The notes under the pieces were generated by a model. It saw only the letters and a list, made by a program, of their open reading frames with translations. It did no database searches and had not been told where the DNA came from. From NCBI GenBank assembly GCA_963789885.1, contig CAWBNB010000025.1, positions 1 through 64,000 on the forward strand: a stretch of 64,000 bases of DNA, given 5' to 3'. Made by a program: the position numbers and the translations under genes. Shown here piece after piece: positions 10,427-17,973 of this stretch. This DNA is from DATEDA01 sp963789885. Its GTDB lineage: Bacteria > Pseudomonadota > Gammaproteobacteria > Burkholderiales > SG8-39. Numbering within the stretch: the first letter of the stretch is position 1; each line of letters starts with the position of its first letter.

Positions 10427-11278
10427 ATGCTGCCGCTGCCGCGCTATCACCAAATCTACCTAGTGCTGCGCGAGCGGCTCGCCGAGGGCCGCTTCGACGC
10501 CGCCAAGCCGTTGCCGGGCGAGCTCGGACTCGCGCAGGCGTTCGGCGTCTCCCGGGTGACGATGCGGAGTGCCCTCGACCGGCTCGCCGAAGAAGGGCTC
10601 ATCGTGCGCCAGCGCGGGCGCGGCACCTTCGCGTGCCCGCGGGCCGGCACGCCGCCGCCCGTGCGTGCGAATCTCTCGGGACTGCTTGAGAACCTCCTCT
10701 CGATGGGGCTGCGGACGAAGGTCGAGCTGGTCGAGCTCGCGACGATCCCCGCCCCAGCCGAAGTGGCGGAGCTGCTCGCGATCGCCACGGGCGAACCGGT
10801 CCAAAAGGCGATCCGGGTCCGCAGCGACAAGGGGGGACCGTTCGCGCACATCACGACCTTCGTGCCGGACGCGGTGGCGCACGCCTTCGGACGAAAGGAG
10901 CTCGCGGCGAAGCCGATGCTCCAGCTGCTCGAGGAGTCCGGCATCAAGGTGTACGGCGCAGACCAGACGATCACCGCCAAGCTCGCCGATCACACTGTCG
11001 CGCCGCTGCTCGACCTGGAGGTCGGGGCGCCGCTGCTCGCAGTCTCGCGCGTGGTGTACGGAGCGGCCGAGCGGCCGGTGCAGTCCCTGCGCGGGCTCTA
11101 CCGTCCGGACCGTTATGAGTACCACATGCATCTCACCCGCTCGGGTGGCGATACGCCGCGAATCTGGGTGAACGACGACCAACGCGGCCGCGCCGTAGAG
11201 CGCGACCATGAGCGCCGCGCCGTGGGCGAAGTTGAGCGGTTCGCGACAACGAGGACTCGGCCTCCGCGCTCGGCGTGA
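10427..11278 (+). CDS. GntR/HutC-family transcriptional regulator
   Basis: Ligand-responsive repressor with an N-terminal winged helix (YHQIYLVLRERLAEGRF, then FGVSRVTMRSALDRLAEEGLI, RQRGRGTF) and a C-terminal UTRA effector domain (LTRSGGDTPRIWV near the end). I prefer ATG 10427 over 10385 because MLPLPRYHQIY matches the usual start of the family. The UTRA domain should end around 11170 (RIWVND). The extra 36-residue Arg-rich tail reads through sequence that looks like transporter relics on other frames, so the natural stop was probably lost. It lies immediately upstream of, and in line with, the SDR-racemase-amidohydrolase-decarboxylase cluster, which it probably controls. Confidence 0.85.
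   Translation: MLPLPRYHQIYLVLRERLAEGRFDAAKPLPGELGLAQAFGVSRVTMRSALDRLAEEGLIVRQRGRGTFACPRAGTPPPVRANLSGLLENLLSMGLRTKVELVELATIPAPAEVAELLAIATGEPVQKAIRVRSDKGGPFAHITTFVPDAVAHAFGRKELAAKPMLQLLEESGIKVYGADQTITAKLADHTVAPLLDLEVGAPLLAVSRVVYGAAERPVQSLRGLYRPDRYEYHMHLTRSGGDTPRIWVNDDQRGRAVERDHERRAVGEVERFATTRTRPPRSA
11171..11236 (-). pseudogene. LivH-like permease fragment (relic)
   Basis: On the minus strand this 66-nt piece reads LNFAHGAALMVALYGAAALV, matching the highly conserved NFAHG...M...Y motif near the N-terminus of LivH-type branched-chain amino-acid ABC permeases. Nothing else of the gene is recognisable on either side. It overlaps the tail of the GntR frame and ends exactly where a LivM-like piece begins on the other strand. 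The identification rests on a short motif. Confidence 0.45.
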
Positions 11279-11427
11279 ACGCGTTTCGCGTCAAGCTCGC
11301 GGCGATCGTAGTCTCGGGCAGCGTGATGGCCGAGATCGTGATCGACTTCGACGAGCTCCAGCGCCTGCTCGGCACCACCGACCTGCTCGCCCTCGGACGG
11401 CGCTACGACGATTCGAGCGCCGGCTGA
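11236..11427 (+). pseudogene. LivM-like permease fragment (relic) in a short open frame
   Basis: The frame opens right after a TGA at 11233 and reads VRDNEDSASALGVNAFRVKL, followed by AAIVVSGSVMA. This is the conserved cytoplasmic loop and following helix of LivM-type ABC permeases (R[DE]NE..A..LG....KL.AF..SG). From about 11330 the frame continues for 33 residues (EIVIDFDELQRLLGTTDLLA) of unrecognised origin and stops at 11425-11427. No LivM sequence precedes it. With the inverted LivH-like piece next to it, this looks like a deletion/inversion scar of a former transporter. Confidence 0.45.
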
Positions 11428-11468
11428 CGCGGCGTTTCGACGATAATCGCCCGGTATCCGCGCCGCCC

Positions 11469-12260
11469 ATGCCCAGCGCTTCAGCCACCGCGCCCCCCAG
11501 CCGCCTCGGCCCGCCGGCCGGCGCGCGGCTCGTGGTGACCGGCGGTTGCGGCGGCATCGGTCGCGCGCTCGTCGTCGCGGCGCTCGCCGACGGCCTCGAC
11601 GTCGCGGTACTGGATCTGCCGGCGTCGATCGAGCGGCACCCGCCGCCGCGCGCGGTGCTCGCGGTTGCGGTCGACGCCACCGACGAACAGGCGGTCGCGG
11701 CCGCGTTCGCCGAGGTCGCGCGCCGGTGGCAGGCGCTCGACGCTCTGGTGAACCTCGCCGGCTTCGCCCGCGAGCGGGTTCCGCTCGCCGACATCCGGAC
11801 CGAACACTGGGACGAGGTCATCGCCGGCAACCTGCGCTCGACCTGGCTCGCGAGCCGGGCCGCGCTCCCGCTGCTCGCGAACGGCAACGCGCCCGCGATC
11901 GTGAACGCCGCGTCGGGCCTCGCCGTCCGTTCGTTTCCGGGGTTCGGTCCGTACTCCGCCGCGAAGGCGGGCATCCTCGGGCTCACCCGCTCGCTCGCGA
12001 TCGAGTGCGCGCCGCGCGTGCGCGTGAATGCGATCGCACCGACTGCGGTGGAGACCGCGTTCCTGCACGGCGGGACCGGGCGGAGCGACGAACGCGCGCC
12101 TTCGCTCGTCGACCTCGAAACCTACGTGAAGACCGTCCCGCTTGGACGGGTGGCAACGCCGGACGACGTCGTGGGGCCGATCCTCTTCCTCCTCGGCCCC
12201 GCGGCGCGCTACATGACCGGGCAGGTGCTGCACATCAACGGCGGGCTGTTGACGCCGTAG
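11469..12260 (+). CDS. short-chain dehydrogenase/reductase
   Basis: Classical SDR of 263 residues, an NAD(P)-dependent oxidoreductase of an alcohol or keto group. It has the cofactor motif VTGGCGGIG (residues 22-30), a variant NNAG motif (NLAGFA), the catalytic serine in VNAASG and Tyr/Lys in YSAAKAG, then VNAIAPTAVETAF and the C-terminal YMTGQVLHINGG. I chose ATG 11469; the frame is open back to 11208 but that part overlaps the relic sequence. It is the first enzyme of a same-strand cluster, with the racemase-like gene 42 bp downstream. The substrate is unknown. Confidence 0.9.
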   Translation: MPSASATAPPSRLGPPAGARLVVTGGCGGIGRALVVAALADGLDVAVLDLPASIERHPPPRAVLAVAVDATDEQAVAAAFAEVARRWQALDALVNLAGFARERVPLADIRTEHWDEVIAGNLRSTWLASRAALPLLANGNAPAIVNAASGLAVRSFPGFGPYSAAKAGILGLTRSLAIECAPRVRVNAIAPTAVETAFLHGGTGRSDERAPSLVDLETYVKTVPLGRVATPDDVVGPILFLLGPAARYMTGQVLHINGGLLTP

Positions 12261-12302
12261 CCGGGAAAGTATCATCGCGGTTCCGCCGGCCCCGGCGCGC
12301 GC

Positions 12303-13037
12303 ATGCTCAAACCAAGCGATCCCCCGAAACGCATCGGCGTCGTGGTCCCGCCAGCCAACCCGACGGTCGAGCCGGAAATGCGCCGCCTCCTGCCGCCCGA
12401 GTTCGGGCTGTTCACGACCCGGCTGCCGGTCCTGACCGGCGACCTGCGGGCACGCGCTGACGCGTACGCCCGGTACTACCCGGCAGCGGTCCGGAGCTTC
12501 GACACGCTCAAGCTCGATGCGCTTTACATCGGCGTGACCGGGCCGAGCTACTCACTCGGCGAAGCCCGGGACCGGGCACTCGCCGACTCGCTCGCCGAGA
12601 CTGCGGGCGCGCTCATCGAGCTCCCGACGCTCGCCGTTCTGGACACGCTGCGCGTGCTCGAGGTACGGGCGATCGCGCTCGTCTCGCCTTATCCCGAGTG
12701 GCTCAGCAGGCGGGCGGCCGCCTACTGGCAGGGTACCGGGATCCGCGTCGTGCAGCTCGTCGCGATCGGCGGCGAGTTCCCGGGCTACGACGTGCCGACG
12801 GCGGACGTCCTGGCCACGCTGCGGAAGGTCGACTCGCCCGACGCGGACGCCGTGGTGATCGCCGGAACCGGGACACGGACGCTCGACGCGATCGTCGCCT
12901 GCGACGGGGAGTTCAGCGTGCCCGTGCTCTCCTCCAACCTCTGCAGCGCCTGGCGCCTCCTCGATCGCATGGGCGGCCGGCCGGGCTACGACCTCGCCCG
13001 CGCCGCGCCGTCGCTCGCTGCGCGCCTCGCCGGCTGA
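12303..13037 (+). CDS. Asp/Glu racemase superfamily protein (maleate isomerase / arylmalonate decarboxylase type)
   Basis: 244-residue protein with the two-lobed fold pattern of maleate cis-trans isomerases and arylmalonate decarboxylases: GVVVPPANPTVEPEM at the start, YIGVTGPSYSLG for the first active-site loop, and VVIAGTGTRTLDAI and VPVLSSNLCSAWRLLDRMG for the second. The first loop lacks the usual cysteine (normally a CTS-type motif), while a Cys is present in SNLCSAW. It may therefore act by a one-cysteine mechanism, as decarboxylases of this group do, or have another role. It is 42 bp after the SDR and 13 bp before the amidohydrolase, so probably part of one operon. Confidence 0.8.
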   Translation: MLKPSDPPKRIGVVVPPANPTVEPEMRRLLPPEFGLFTTRLPVLTGDLRARADAYARYYPAAVRSFDTLKLDALYIGVTGPSYSLGEARDRALADSLAETAGALIELPTLAVLDTLRVLEVRAIALVSPYPEWLSRRAAAYWQGTGIRVVQLVAIGGEFPGYDVPTADVLATLRKVDSPDADAVVIAGTGTRTLDAIVACDGEFSVPVLSSNLCSAWRLLDRMGGRPGYDLARAAPSLAARLAG

Positions 13038-13050
13038 CCACGGGACCGCG

Positions 13051-14532
13051 ATGACACCCCCGCTCGATCTCGTCGTCAAAAATGTCCGCGTGGTTCGTCC
13101 GAACCGCCGCTCGGTCGACCTTCTCGACGTCGGGATCCGGGACGGGAAGTTCGCGCGCCTCGCGCCCGACATCCGGCCCGGCGAGGCGAAGCAGGTTTTC
13201 GATGGCAAAGGCCTCCTCGCCTTCCCCGGGCTCGTCGATGCGCACATGCACGTCGGGATCTACCAGAGTCTCGAACAGGACGCGCCGAGCGAGAGCAAGG
13301 CGGCGGCGATGGGCGGGGTGACGACGAGCCTCAACTACATGCGGACCGGCCAGTACTACCTGAACCGGACCGGGTCCTACCGCGAGTTCATGCCGGAAGT
13401 GATGCGGCGGTCGGAGGGGAACTTCTGGGTCGACTACGCGTATCACATGGCGCCGATCGAGGGCCGGCACGTCGACGAGATGGGGTTGCTGCTCGACGAC
13501 TGGGGGGTGCCGTCGTACAAGATCTTCATGTTCTATGGCGGCTACGGCCTGCACGGCAAGTCCGACGCGCAGAACGAGTTCCTGATGATCGGGCCGGAGG
13601 ATCGCTACGACGTCGCGCACTTCGAGTTCATCATGCGTTCGGCGCGCCGGTTGATGGTCGAGCGCCCGGACCTCGCCGACTACATCAGCGTGAGCCTCCA
13701 TTGCGAGTTCGCCGACATCCTCAATGCCTACACGAAGCTCGTCGAGCGTAACGGCAAGCTGGAAGGGCTCGCCGCGTATAGCGCCGCGCGGCCGCCGCAC
13801 TCCGAGGCACTCGCGATCTGGATCGCCGCGTACCTCGCGTACGAGACCGACTGCCTCAACATCAACCTGTTGCACCTCTCGTCGAAAAAGGCGATGGACG
13901 CCGCGCTGATGATGCAGGACGTCTTCCCGCACATCAGCTTCAAGCGCGAGGTGACCGTCGGCCACCTCCTGCTCGACACCGACTGCGCCTGCGGCGTGCA
14001 CGCCAAGGTGAATCCGCCGATCCGCCCGCGTGCGGACGTCGAGGCGCTCTGGCAGGCGGTGCTCGAGCGCGACGTCGACTGGATCGTGAGCGACCACGCG
14101 TGCTGCTCGACCGAGCAGAAGTACAGCGCGAAATTCCCGAAGAACATCTGGCTCGCCAAGTCGGGCTTCGGCGGGACCGAATATCTCCTCTCCGGCGTAC
14201 TCAGCGAAGGATCGAAACGCGGCATGTCCTACAACCATATGGCGGAGCTCCTCTCGTGGAACCCCGCGCAGCGCTACGGCGTCCTGCAAAAAGGCGACAT
14301 CGCGCCCGGCTACGACGCCGACCTCGTGCTCGTGGATCCGCACGAATCGTTCGTCGTCCGCGCGGCCGAGTCGGAGTCGAAGCAGGGCTACACGCCGTTC
14401 GAAGGAATGGAGCTGACCGGCCGCGTCAAGACCACGTTCCTGCGCGGCGAGCTCGTCTACGACCGCGGGAACTGCGCGGGGCCGGCGCGCGGCAGATACA
14501 TCCGGCGTCCGACCAAGGTCGCTGCAGCATGA
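13051..14532 (+). CDS. dihydropyrimidinase/hydantoinase-like amidohydrolase
   Basis: 493-residue metal-dependent cyclic amidohydrolase of the dihydroorotase/D-hydantoinase family, which opens cyclic amide or imide rings. Metal ligands are visible: HMH in DAHMHVG (about residues 64-66), the lysine expected to be carbamylated in PSYKIFMFYGG (about 156), a histidine in SLHCEF, another in NLLHLSS and the aspartate in SDHACC. The C-terminal GYDADLVLVDPHESFVV strand returns to the beta-sandwich domain. The family spans hydantoin, dihydropyrimidine, allantoin and imide substrates, and I cannot choose among them. It lies in the middle of the GntR-led cluster. Confidence 0.88.
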   Translation: MTPPLDLVVKNVRVVRPNRRSVDLLDVGIRDGKFARLAPDIRPGEAKQVFDGKGLLAFPGLVDAHMHVGIYQSLEQDAPSESKAAAMGGVTTSLNYMRTGQYYLNRTGSYREFMPEVMRRSEGNFWVDYAYHMAPIEGRHVDEMGLLLDDWGVPSYKIFMFYGGYGLHGKSDAQNEFLMIGPEDRYDVAHFEFIMRSARRLMVERPDLADYISVSLHCEFADILNAYTKLVERNGKLEGLAAYSAARPPHSEALAIWIAAYLAYETDCLNINLLHLSSKKAMDAALMMQDVFPHISFKREVTVGHLLLDTDCACGVHAKVNPPIRPRADVEALWQAVLERDVDWIVSDHACCSTEQKYSAKFPKNIWLAKSGFGGTEYLLSGVLSEGSKRGMSYNHMAELLSWNPAQRYGVLQKGDIAPGYDADLVLVDPHESFVVRAAESESKQGYTPFEGMELTGRVKTTFLRGELVYDRGNCAGPARGRYIRRPTKVAAA

Positions 14533-14587
14533 GCCCGCCGGGCCGTCCCAAGGGTGAATCCCGAGCGCCAAGTGCGAGGGCAGTCCG

Positions 14588-15100
14588 ATGAGCACCTGGG
14601 CCGACGCGCTCTACGACACACTGCTGGACGCCGGGGTCAAGCAGGTCGCCTATGTGCCCGACGCCGGCCACAAGCGACTGATCGAGCTCGCGCTCGCGAA
14701 TCCCGACCTGAAGACGACCGTGCTGACGACCGAGGAAGAGGGTGTCGCCCTCCTCGTGGGCGCCTACCTCGGCGGCGACCGGGGCGTGCTCCTCCTCCAG
14801 TCGAGCGGCGTCGGCAACTGCATCAACATGCTCTCGCTCGCGGCCGAGTGCCGCGTGCCGCTCCTCATGCTCGTGACGATGCGCGGCGAGTGGGGCGAGT
14901 TCAATCCGTGGCAGGTGACGATGGGCCAGGCGACGCCGGCGGTGCTGGAGGCGATGGGGACGATTGTCCTGCGCGCGGACGACGCCGAGCGGATCGTCGA
15001 GACGGTGCGCGCCGGGTCGGTGCTCGCGTTCGATTCGGGGCGGATGGTCGCGGTCCTGATCGGCCAGCGCGCGATCGGCGCGAAGGTGTTCCGGAAATGA
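14588..15100 (+). CDS. TPP-dependent decarboxylase, alpha subunit (sulfopyruvate decarboxylase-like)
   Basis: 170-residue protein corresponding to the pyrimidine-binding domain of thiamine diphosphate enzymes, resembling the alpha subunit of sulfopyruvate/phosphonopyruvate decarboxylase. YVPDAGHKRLIELA is followed by TTEEEGVALLVGAYLGGDR, which carries the glutamate that activates TPP, and LLQSSGVGNCINML. By family knowledge it works only with the partner subunit encoded directly downstream, whose ATG overlaps this stop (ATGA). Sulfopyruvate itself is not implied: no coenzyme M or taurine genes are nearby. More likely it decarboxylates a 2-oxo acid produced by the cluster. Confidence 0.83.
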   Translation: MSTWADALYDTLLDAGVKQVAYVPDAGHKRLIELALANPDLKTTVLTTEEEGVALLVGAYLGGDRGVLLLQSSGVGNCINMLSLAAECRVPLLMLVTMRGEWGEFNPWQVTMGQATPAVLEAMGTIVLRADDAERIVETVRAGSVLAFDSGRMVAVLIGQRAIGAKVFRK

Positions 15101-15687
15101 GCGGCCCGATGCTCGAACGGCGCGCCGCGACCGCTCGACTGCTCAGGGATCGCGGCGACGCGCTCGTCGTTACCGGACTGGGCTCGACGACCTACGACAC
15201 CTTCGCGGCGGGCGATTCGCCGTGTACTTTTTACCTGTGGGGTGCGATGGGCGGGGCGGCGATGGTCGGCCTCGGTCTCGCCCTCGCCCAGCCGAAGCGG
15301 CGCGTGGTCGTGGTCACCGGCGACGGCGAGATGCTGATGGGCCTCGGGTCGCTCGCGACGATCGGCGTGCAGCGGCCCGCGAATCTCGCCGTCGTCGTGA
15401 TCGACAACGGGCTGTACGCGGAAACCGGGATGCAGCGGACGCACACTGCGAGCGGCGTGGACCTGGCGGGCGTCGCGCGTTCGTGCGGGTTCGCCCAAGC
15501 GGAAACCATCGGCACGCAGGTCGAGCTCGACCGGCTCGCGCGCACGGCGTACGAGGCGCCCGGTCCGTTCTTCGCAGCGATCAAAGTGTCGTCGGATCCG
15601 ACGTCGATCGAGCTTGCACCGCGCGACGGTCCGGCGCTTCGGGACCGGTTCCGGGCGACGGTGCTCGGGACCCGGGCCGGCCGCTGA
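15097..15687 (+). CDS. TPP-dependent decarboxylase, beta subunit (sulfopyruvate decarboxylase-like)
   Basis: 196-residue partner of the preceding gene, translationally coupled through a 4-base ATGA overlap. It contains the diphosphate/magnesium motif VTGDGEMLMGLGSLATIG followed by VVVIDNGLYAETG, the GDG...N signature of the PP domain. Together the two subunits make one complete TPP active site at the dimer interface. The start at ATG 15097 gives MSGPMLERRAATARLL. It is the last gene of the cluster, and a hairpin lies 19 bp after the stop. The 2-oxo-acid substrate is unknown. Confidence 0.85.
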   Translation: MSGPMLERRAATARLLRDRGDALVVTGLGSTTYDTFAAGDSPCTFYLWGAMGGAAMVGLGLALAQPKRRVVVVTGDGEMLMGLGSLATIGVQRPANLAVVVIDNGLYAETGMQRTHTASGVDLAGVARSCGFAQAETIGTQVELDRLARTAYEAPGPFFAAIKVSSDPTSIELAPRDGPALRDRFRATVLGTRAGR

Positions 15688-15705
15688 CCGCCGGCCGAGA
15701 AAGCG

Positions 15706-15730
15706 GAAAGCCTGCGCGAGGCGGGCTTTC
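15706..15730. terminator. probable bidirectional terminator hairpin
   Basis: GAAAGCC and GGCTTTC form a stem around an 11-nt G/C-rich loop. It lies between the convergent ends of the decarboxylase beta-subunit gene (plus) and the CHRD relic (minus) and could serve both. The U-tract is weak on the plus side. Confidence 0.5.
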
Positions 15731-15748
15731 GAGGCCGGGGCGAAGGTT

Positions 15749-16232
15749 CTAAAGCTTGCGGCGGCGCGCGCCAATCCAGCCGAGGACGGCGAGGCCCGCG
15801 AGCATCATGGCGTACGTGCCGGGCTCGGGAACCGGGGCCGCGAGAAAGCCCCGGATCTCCCCGCCCGAAAAATGAGCTCGTGTGAATGTTCAGGTATGCG
15901 TTCCCGCTCTCGATTCCGGCCACGAGCGTGTTGAAAGCACCACTGACAGTCCCGCCCGAGGCGGTGATGAACGCGGGGTTGTAGCTCGAAGCCAGCGTCA
16001 TGTCGAACACGTGGTCGTATTGCCCGAGTTGAACCCCCAGCGGGAACCCGGCGAAGCTCGGCGTCTGCGTCGCGACGCCGGCGGTACCGGCCCCGGCAAC
16101 CGCCGTACAGCAATGGATATGGGACGCCGTCGTTGGCCCGAGCAAGTTGATGAACGTGTCCTGGACCCGCAGCGTGACCAGATCGAGGTCAAGCGTGATG
16201 ATCGCCGTTCCAGCCCTTCCGCCTGCGCAAAT
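15749..16232 (-). pseudogene. broken CHRD-domain protein with PEP-CTERM sorting signal
   Basis: On the minus strand the frame after a TGA at 16233-16235 reads GTAIITLDLD, then GPTTASHIHCC and ITASGGTVSGAFNTLVAG and AYLNIHTSS, which is the CHRD fold. A frameshift in a run of five A/T at 15868-15872 separates this from SGGEIRGFLAAPVPEPGTYA and the hydrophobic ARRRKL end, a textbook PEP-CTERM anchor (VPEPGTYAMMLAGLAVLGWI). The signal peptide and first strands are missing: the ROK gene begins only 19 bp away on the other strand. It was probably a secreted protein handled by exosortase. It is now 5'-truncated as well as frameshifted, so not functional as it stands. Confidence 0.8.
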
Positions 16233-16250
16233 TCACTCTAGGCGAAGTTT

Positions 16251-17144
16251 TTGGAACACACCACATTGCGATTCGGCATCGACCTCGGCGGGACCAAGAC
16301 CGAGGGGGTGATCCTGGACGGCGAGGGGCGGACGGTCTGGCGTGAGCGCACACCCACCGAGGCTTCGGGCTACGACTCGGTGCTTAGCGGCGTCGAACGG
16401 CTGTACCGCCGGATGCTCGGCGCGGTCCATGACGCACCGCACACGCTCGGAATCGGGACGCCCGGCGCTGTCTCCCGCCGTACCGGCCTCCTCAAGAACT
16501 CGAACACCACCTGCCTGAACGGCATGCCGGTCGCGGCCGACCTTCGCGCGCGCATCGGCCGGGAGCTGGCGCTCGAAAACGACGCCAACTGTTTCGCGCT
16601 CGCCGAGGCCCTCGCGGGTGCCGGCCGAGGGCACCGGGTCGTGTTCGGGGTGATCCTGGGTACCGGTTGCGGCGGCGGTCTCGTGCTCGACGGCAAGGTG
16701 CACCGCGGCCTTCAGTCGATCGCCGGTGAGTGGGGACACACAGTCATCGATCCGGCGGGGCCGGCCTGCTACTGCGGCGCCCGCGGCTGCGTCGAGACGT
16801 TCATCAGCGGTTCGGGCCTCGAGAACCGGTACGCGGAACGCGCCGGCTGCCGGCGCCCGGTGGACGGGATCGTCGCCGCCTGGCGCGCCGGCGATCCCGT
16901 GGCGACGGCGACGATGGATGGCTTCTTCGCCCACTTCGGCCAGGCGGTCGCCAACCTGATCGCGGTGCTCGATCCGGACGTCATCGTCCTCGGCGGCGGG
17001 CTGTCGAACATCGACGAACTCTACGCGCGCGGGGTCGACGAGGTCCGGAAGCGCGTCTTCAGCGACTCGCTCCAGACGCCGATCGTGAAGCACCGGCTCG
17101 GTGATTCGGCGGGCGTCATCGGCGCCGCGCTGGTTGGAGTGTAG
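16251..17144 (+). CDS. ROK-family sugar kinase (fructokinase-like)
   Basis: 297-residue ATP-dependent hexose kinase of the ROK group. It has the N-terminal phosphate-binding motif FGIDLGGTKTEGVIL, NDANCFALAEAL with the catalytic aspartate, the glycine loop GTGCGGGLVLDG, and the structural zinc motif GHTVIDP...CYCGARGCVE of the family. ATP-site residues follow in VIVLGGGLSNID. The start is TTG 16251 (MEHTTLRFGIDLGG); TTG 16266 would also serve. It stands alone on the plus strand with no sugar transporter beside it. The closest named activity is fructokinase (Mak), but N-acetylmannosamine or glucose kinases share these motifs. Confidence 0.88.
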   Translation: MEHTTLRFGIDLGGTKTEGVILDGEGRTVWRERTPTEASGYDSVLSGVERLYRRMLGAVHDAPHTLGIGTPGAVSRRTGLLKNSNTTCLNGMPVAADLRARIGRELALENDANCFALAEALAGAGRGHRVVFGVILGTGCGGGLVLDGKVHRGLQSIAGEWGHTVIDPAGPACYCGARGCVETFISGSGLENRYAERAGCRRPVDGIVAAWRAGDPVATATMDGFFAHFGQAVANLIAVLDPDVIVLGGGLSNIDELYARGVDEVRKRVFSDSLQTPIVKHRLGDSAGVIGAALVGV

Positions 17145-17265
17145 CGATGGCGGCGGGCTCCACTCTGGTGGCGTGTTCGACTGGTTCGTGATCTTGACGA
17201 GAGCATGTGCTCACATTCCGATCGCTGCCCGAACTCCTAATGGTCCCATCAAGAAAACTTTGTTG

Positions 17266-17308
17266 ACCGACCAGTCAGTAATTTGTAGATTACCGGCCAG
17301 TCAGTTAA
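17266..17308 (+). promoter_or_regulatory. tandem operator-like repeats before the TetR efflux operon
   Basis: Two near-identical copies, ACCGACCAGTCAGTAA at 17266-17281 and ACCGGCCAGTCAGTTAA at 17292-17308, are spaced 26 bp apart, about 2.5 helical turns. Each copy contains an imperfect dyad: TGAC-N6-GTCA in the first, TTAC-N6-GTCA in the second. They end 12 bp before the TetR start, so are placed to let the regulator repress itself and the efflux genes. Confidence 0.7.
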
Positions 17309-17319
17309 GAACCGAGACC

Positions 17320-17973
17320 ATGGACGCCCAAACACAAAGAACCGAACCGCGCTTCGAGCGCCGCAAGGACGCCCGGCCGAGCGAGCTCACCGCGGCCGCC
17401 CTTGAGCTCTTCGTCGAGAAGGGTTTCGCCGCGACGCGGCTCGAGGACGTGGCCGCCCGGGCCGGCGTGTCGAAGGGAACGCTCTACCTCTACTTCGACA
17501 GCAAGGAGGAGCTGTTCAAGGCCGTCATCCAGAGCGCGGTGCTCCCGGTGCTCGCCGAAGGGGAGCAGATCTTCGAGAGCTTCAGCGGCACCGCGTCCGA
17601 TCTCCTGCGCCAGCTGGTGAACGGGTGGTGGCGGCTCTTCGGGAGCACGGCGCTGAGCGGCATTCCGAAGCTTATGATCTCCGAGGCGGGCAACTTCCCC
17701 GAGATCGCGCGGTACTACCACGACAACGTGATCGTGCGCGGCAAACGGCTCTTCACCCGCGCGCTCGAGCGCGGCATCGCGTCCGGCGAATTCCGGCCGA
17801 TCGACGTCGAGTACGCCGTGCAGGTGCTGCTCGGCCCGCTCGTGCTCAAGGTGCTCTGGCGGCACTCGTTCGCGACCTGCGGCTGTGCGCCGAAGGACCT
17901 GGATCCGGAGCGATATCTCGCGACGTGCATCGACATCGTGCTCGACGGCGTGCGCGTACGCCAGGACCCATGA
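17320..17973 (+). CDS. TetR/AcrR-family regulator of the efflux operon
   Basis: 217-residue repressor. The N-terminal helix-turn-helix reads ALELFVEKGFAATRLEDVAA then AGVSKGTLYLYFDSKEELF, and the remainder is the helical ligand-binding domain (a TetR_C group common in proteobacterial efflux regulators, with GRARYYHDNVIVRG-like features around FPEIARYYHDNVI). Upstream frame sequence from 17101 overlaps the ROK gene end, so ATG 17320, just after the operator repeats, is the start. Its stop overlaps the ATG of the DUF2214 gene, so it is the first gene of the efflux operon. Confidence 0.9.
   Translation: MDAQTQRTEPRFERRKDARPSELTAAALELFVEKGFAATRLEDVAARAGVSKGTLYLYFDSKEELFKAVIQSAVLPVLAEGEQIFESFSGTASDLLRQLVNGWWRLFGSTALSGIPKLMISEAGNFPEIARYYHDNVIVRGKRLFTRALERGIASGEFRPIDVEYAVQVLLGPLVLKVLWRHSFATCGCAPKDLDPERYLATCIDIVLDGVRVRQDP

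Noticed and set aside
14588..15687. Coenzyme M or taurine metabolism, from the sulfopyruvate-decarboxylase similarity
   Set aside because: No phosphosulfolactate synthase, sulfolactate or taurine genes occur here; the similarity only indicates the split TPP-enzyme architecture.
15231..16145. 304-residue minus-strand protein spanning the CHRD region and the decarboxylase gene
   Set aside because: Only the first approximately 95 residues are CHRD; the rest is antisense of the TPP decarboxylase after a frameshift.
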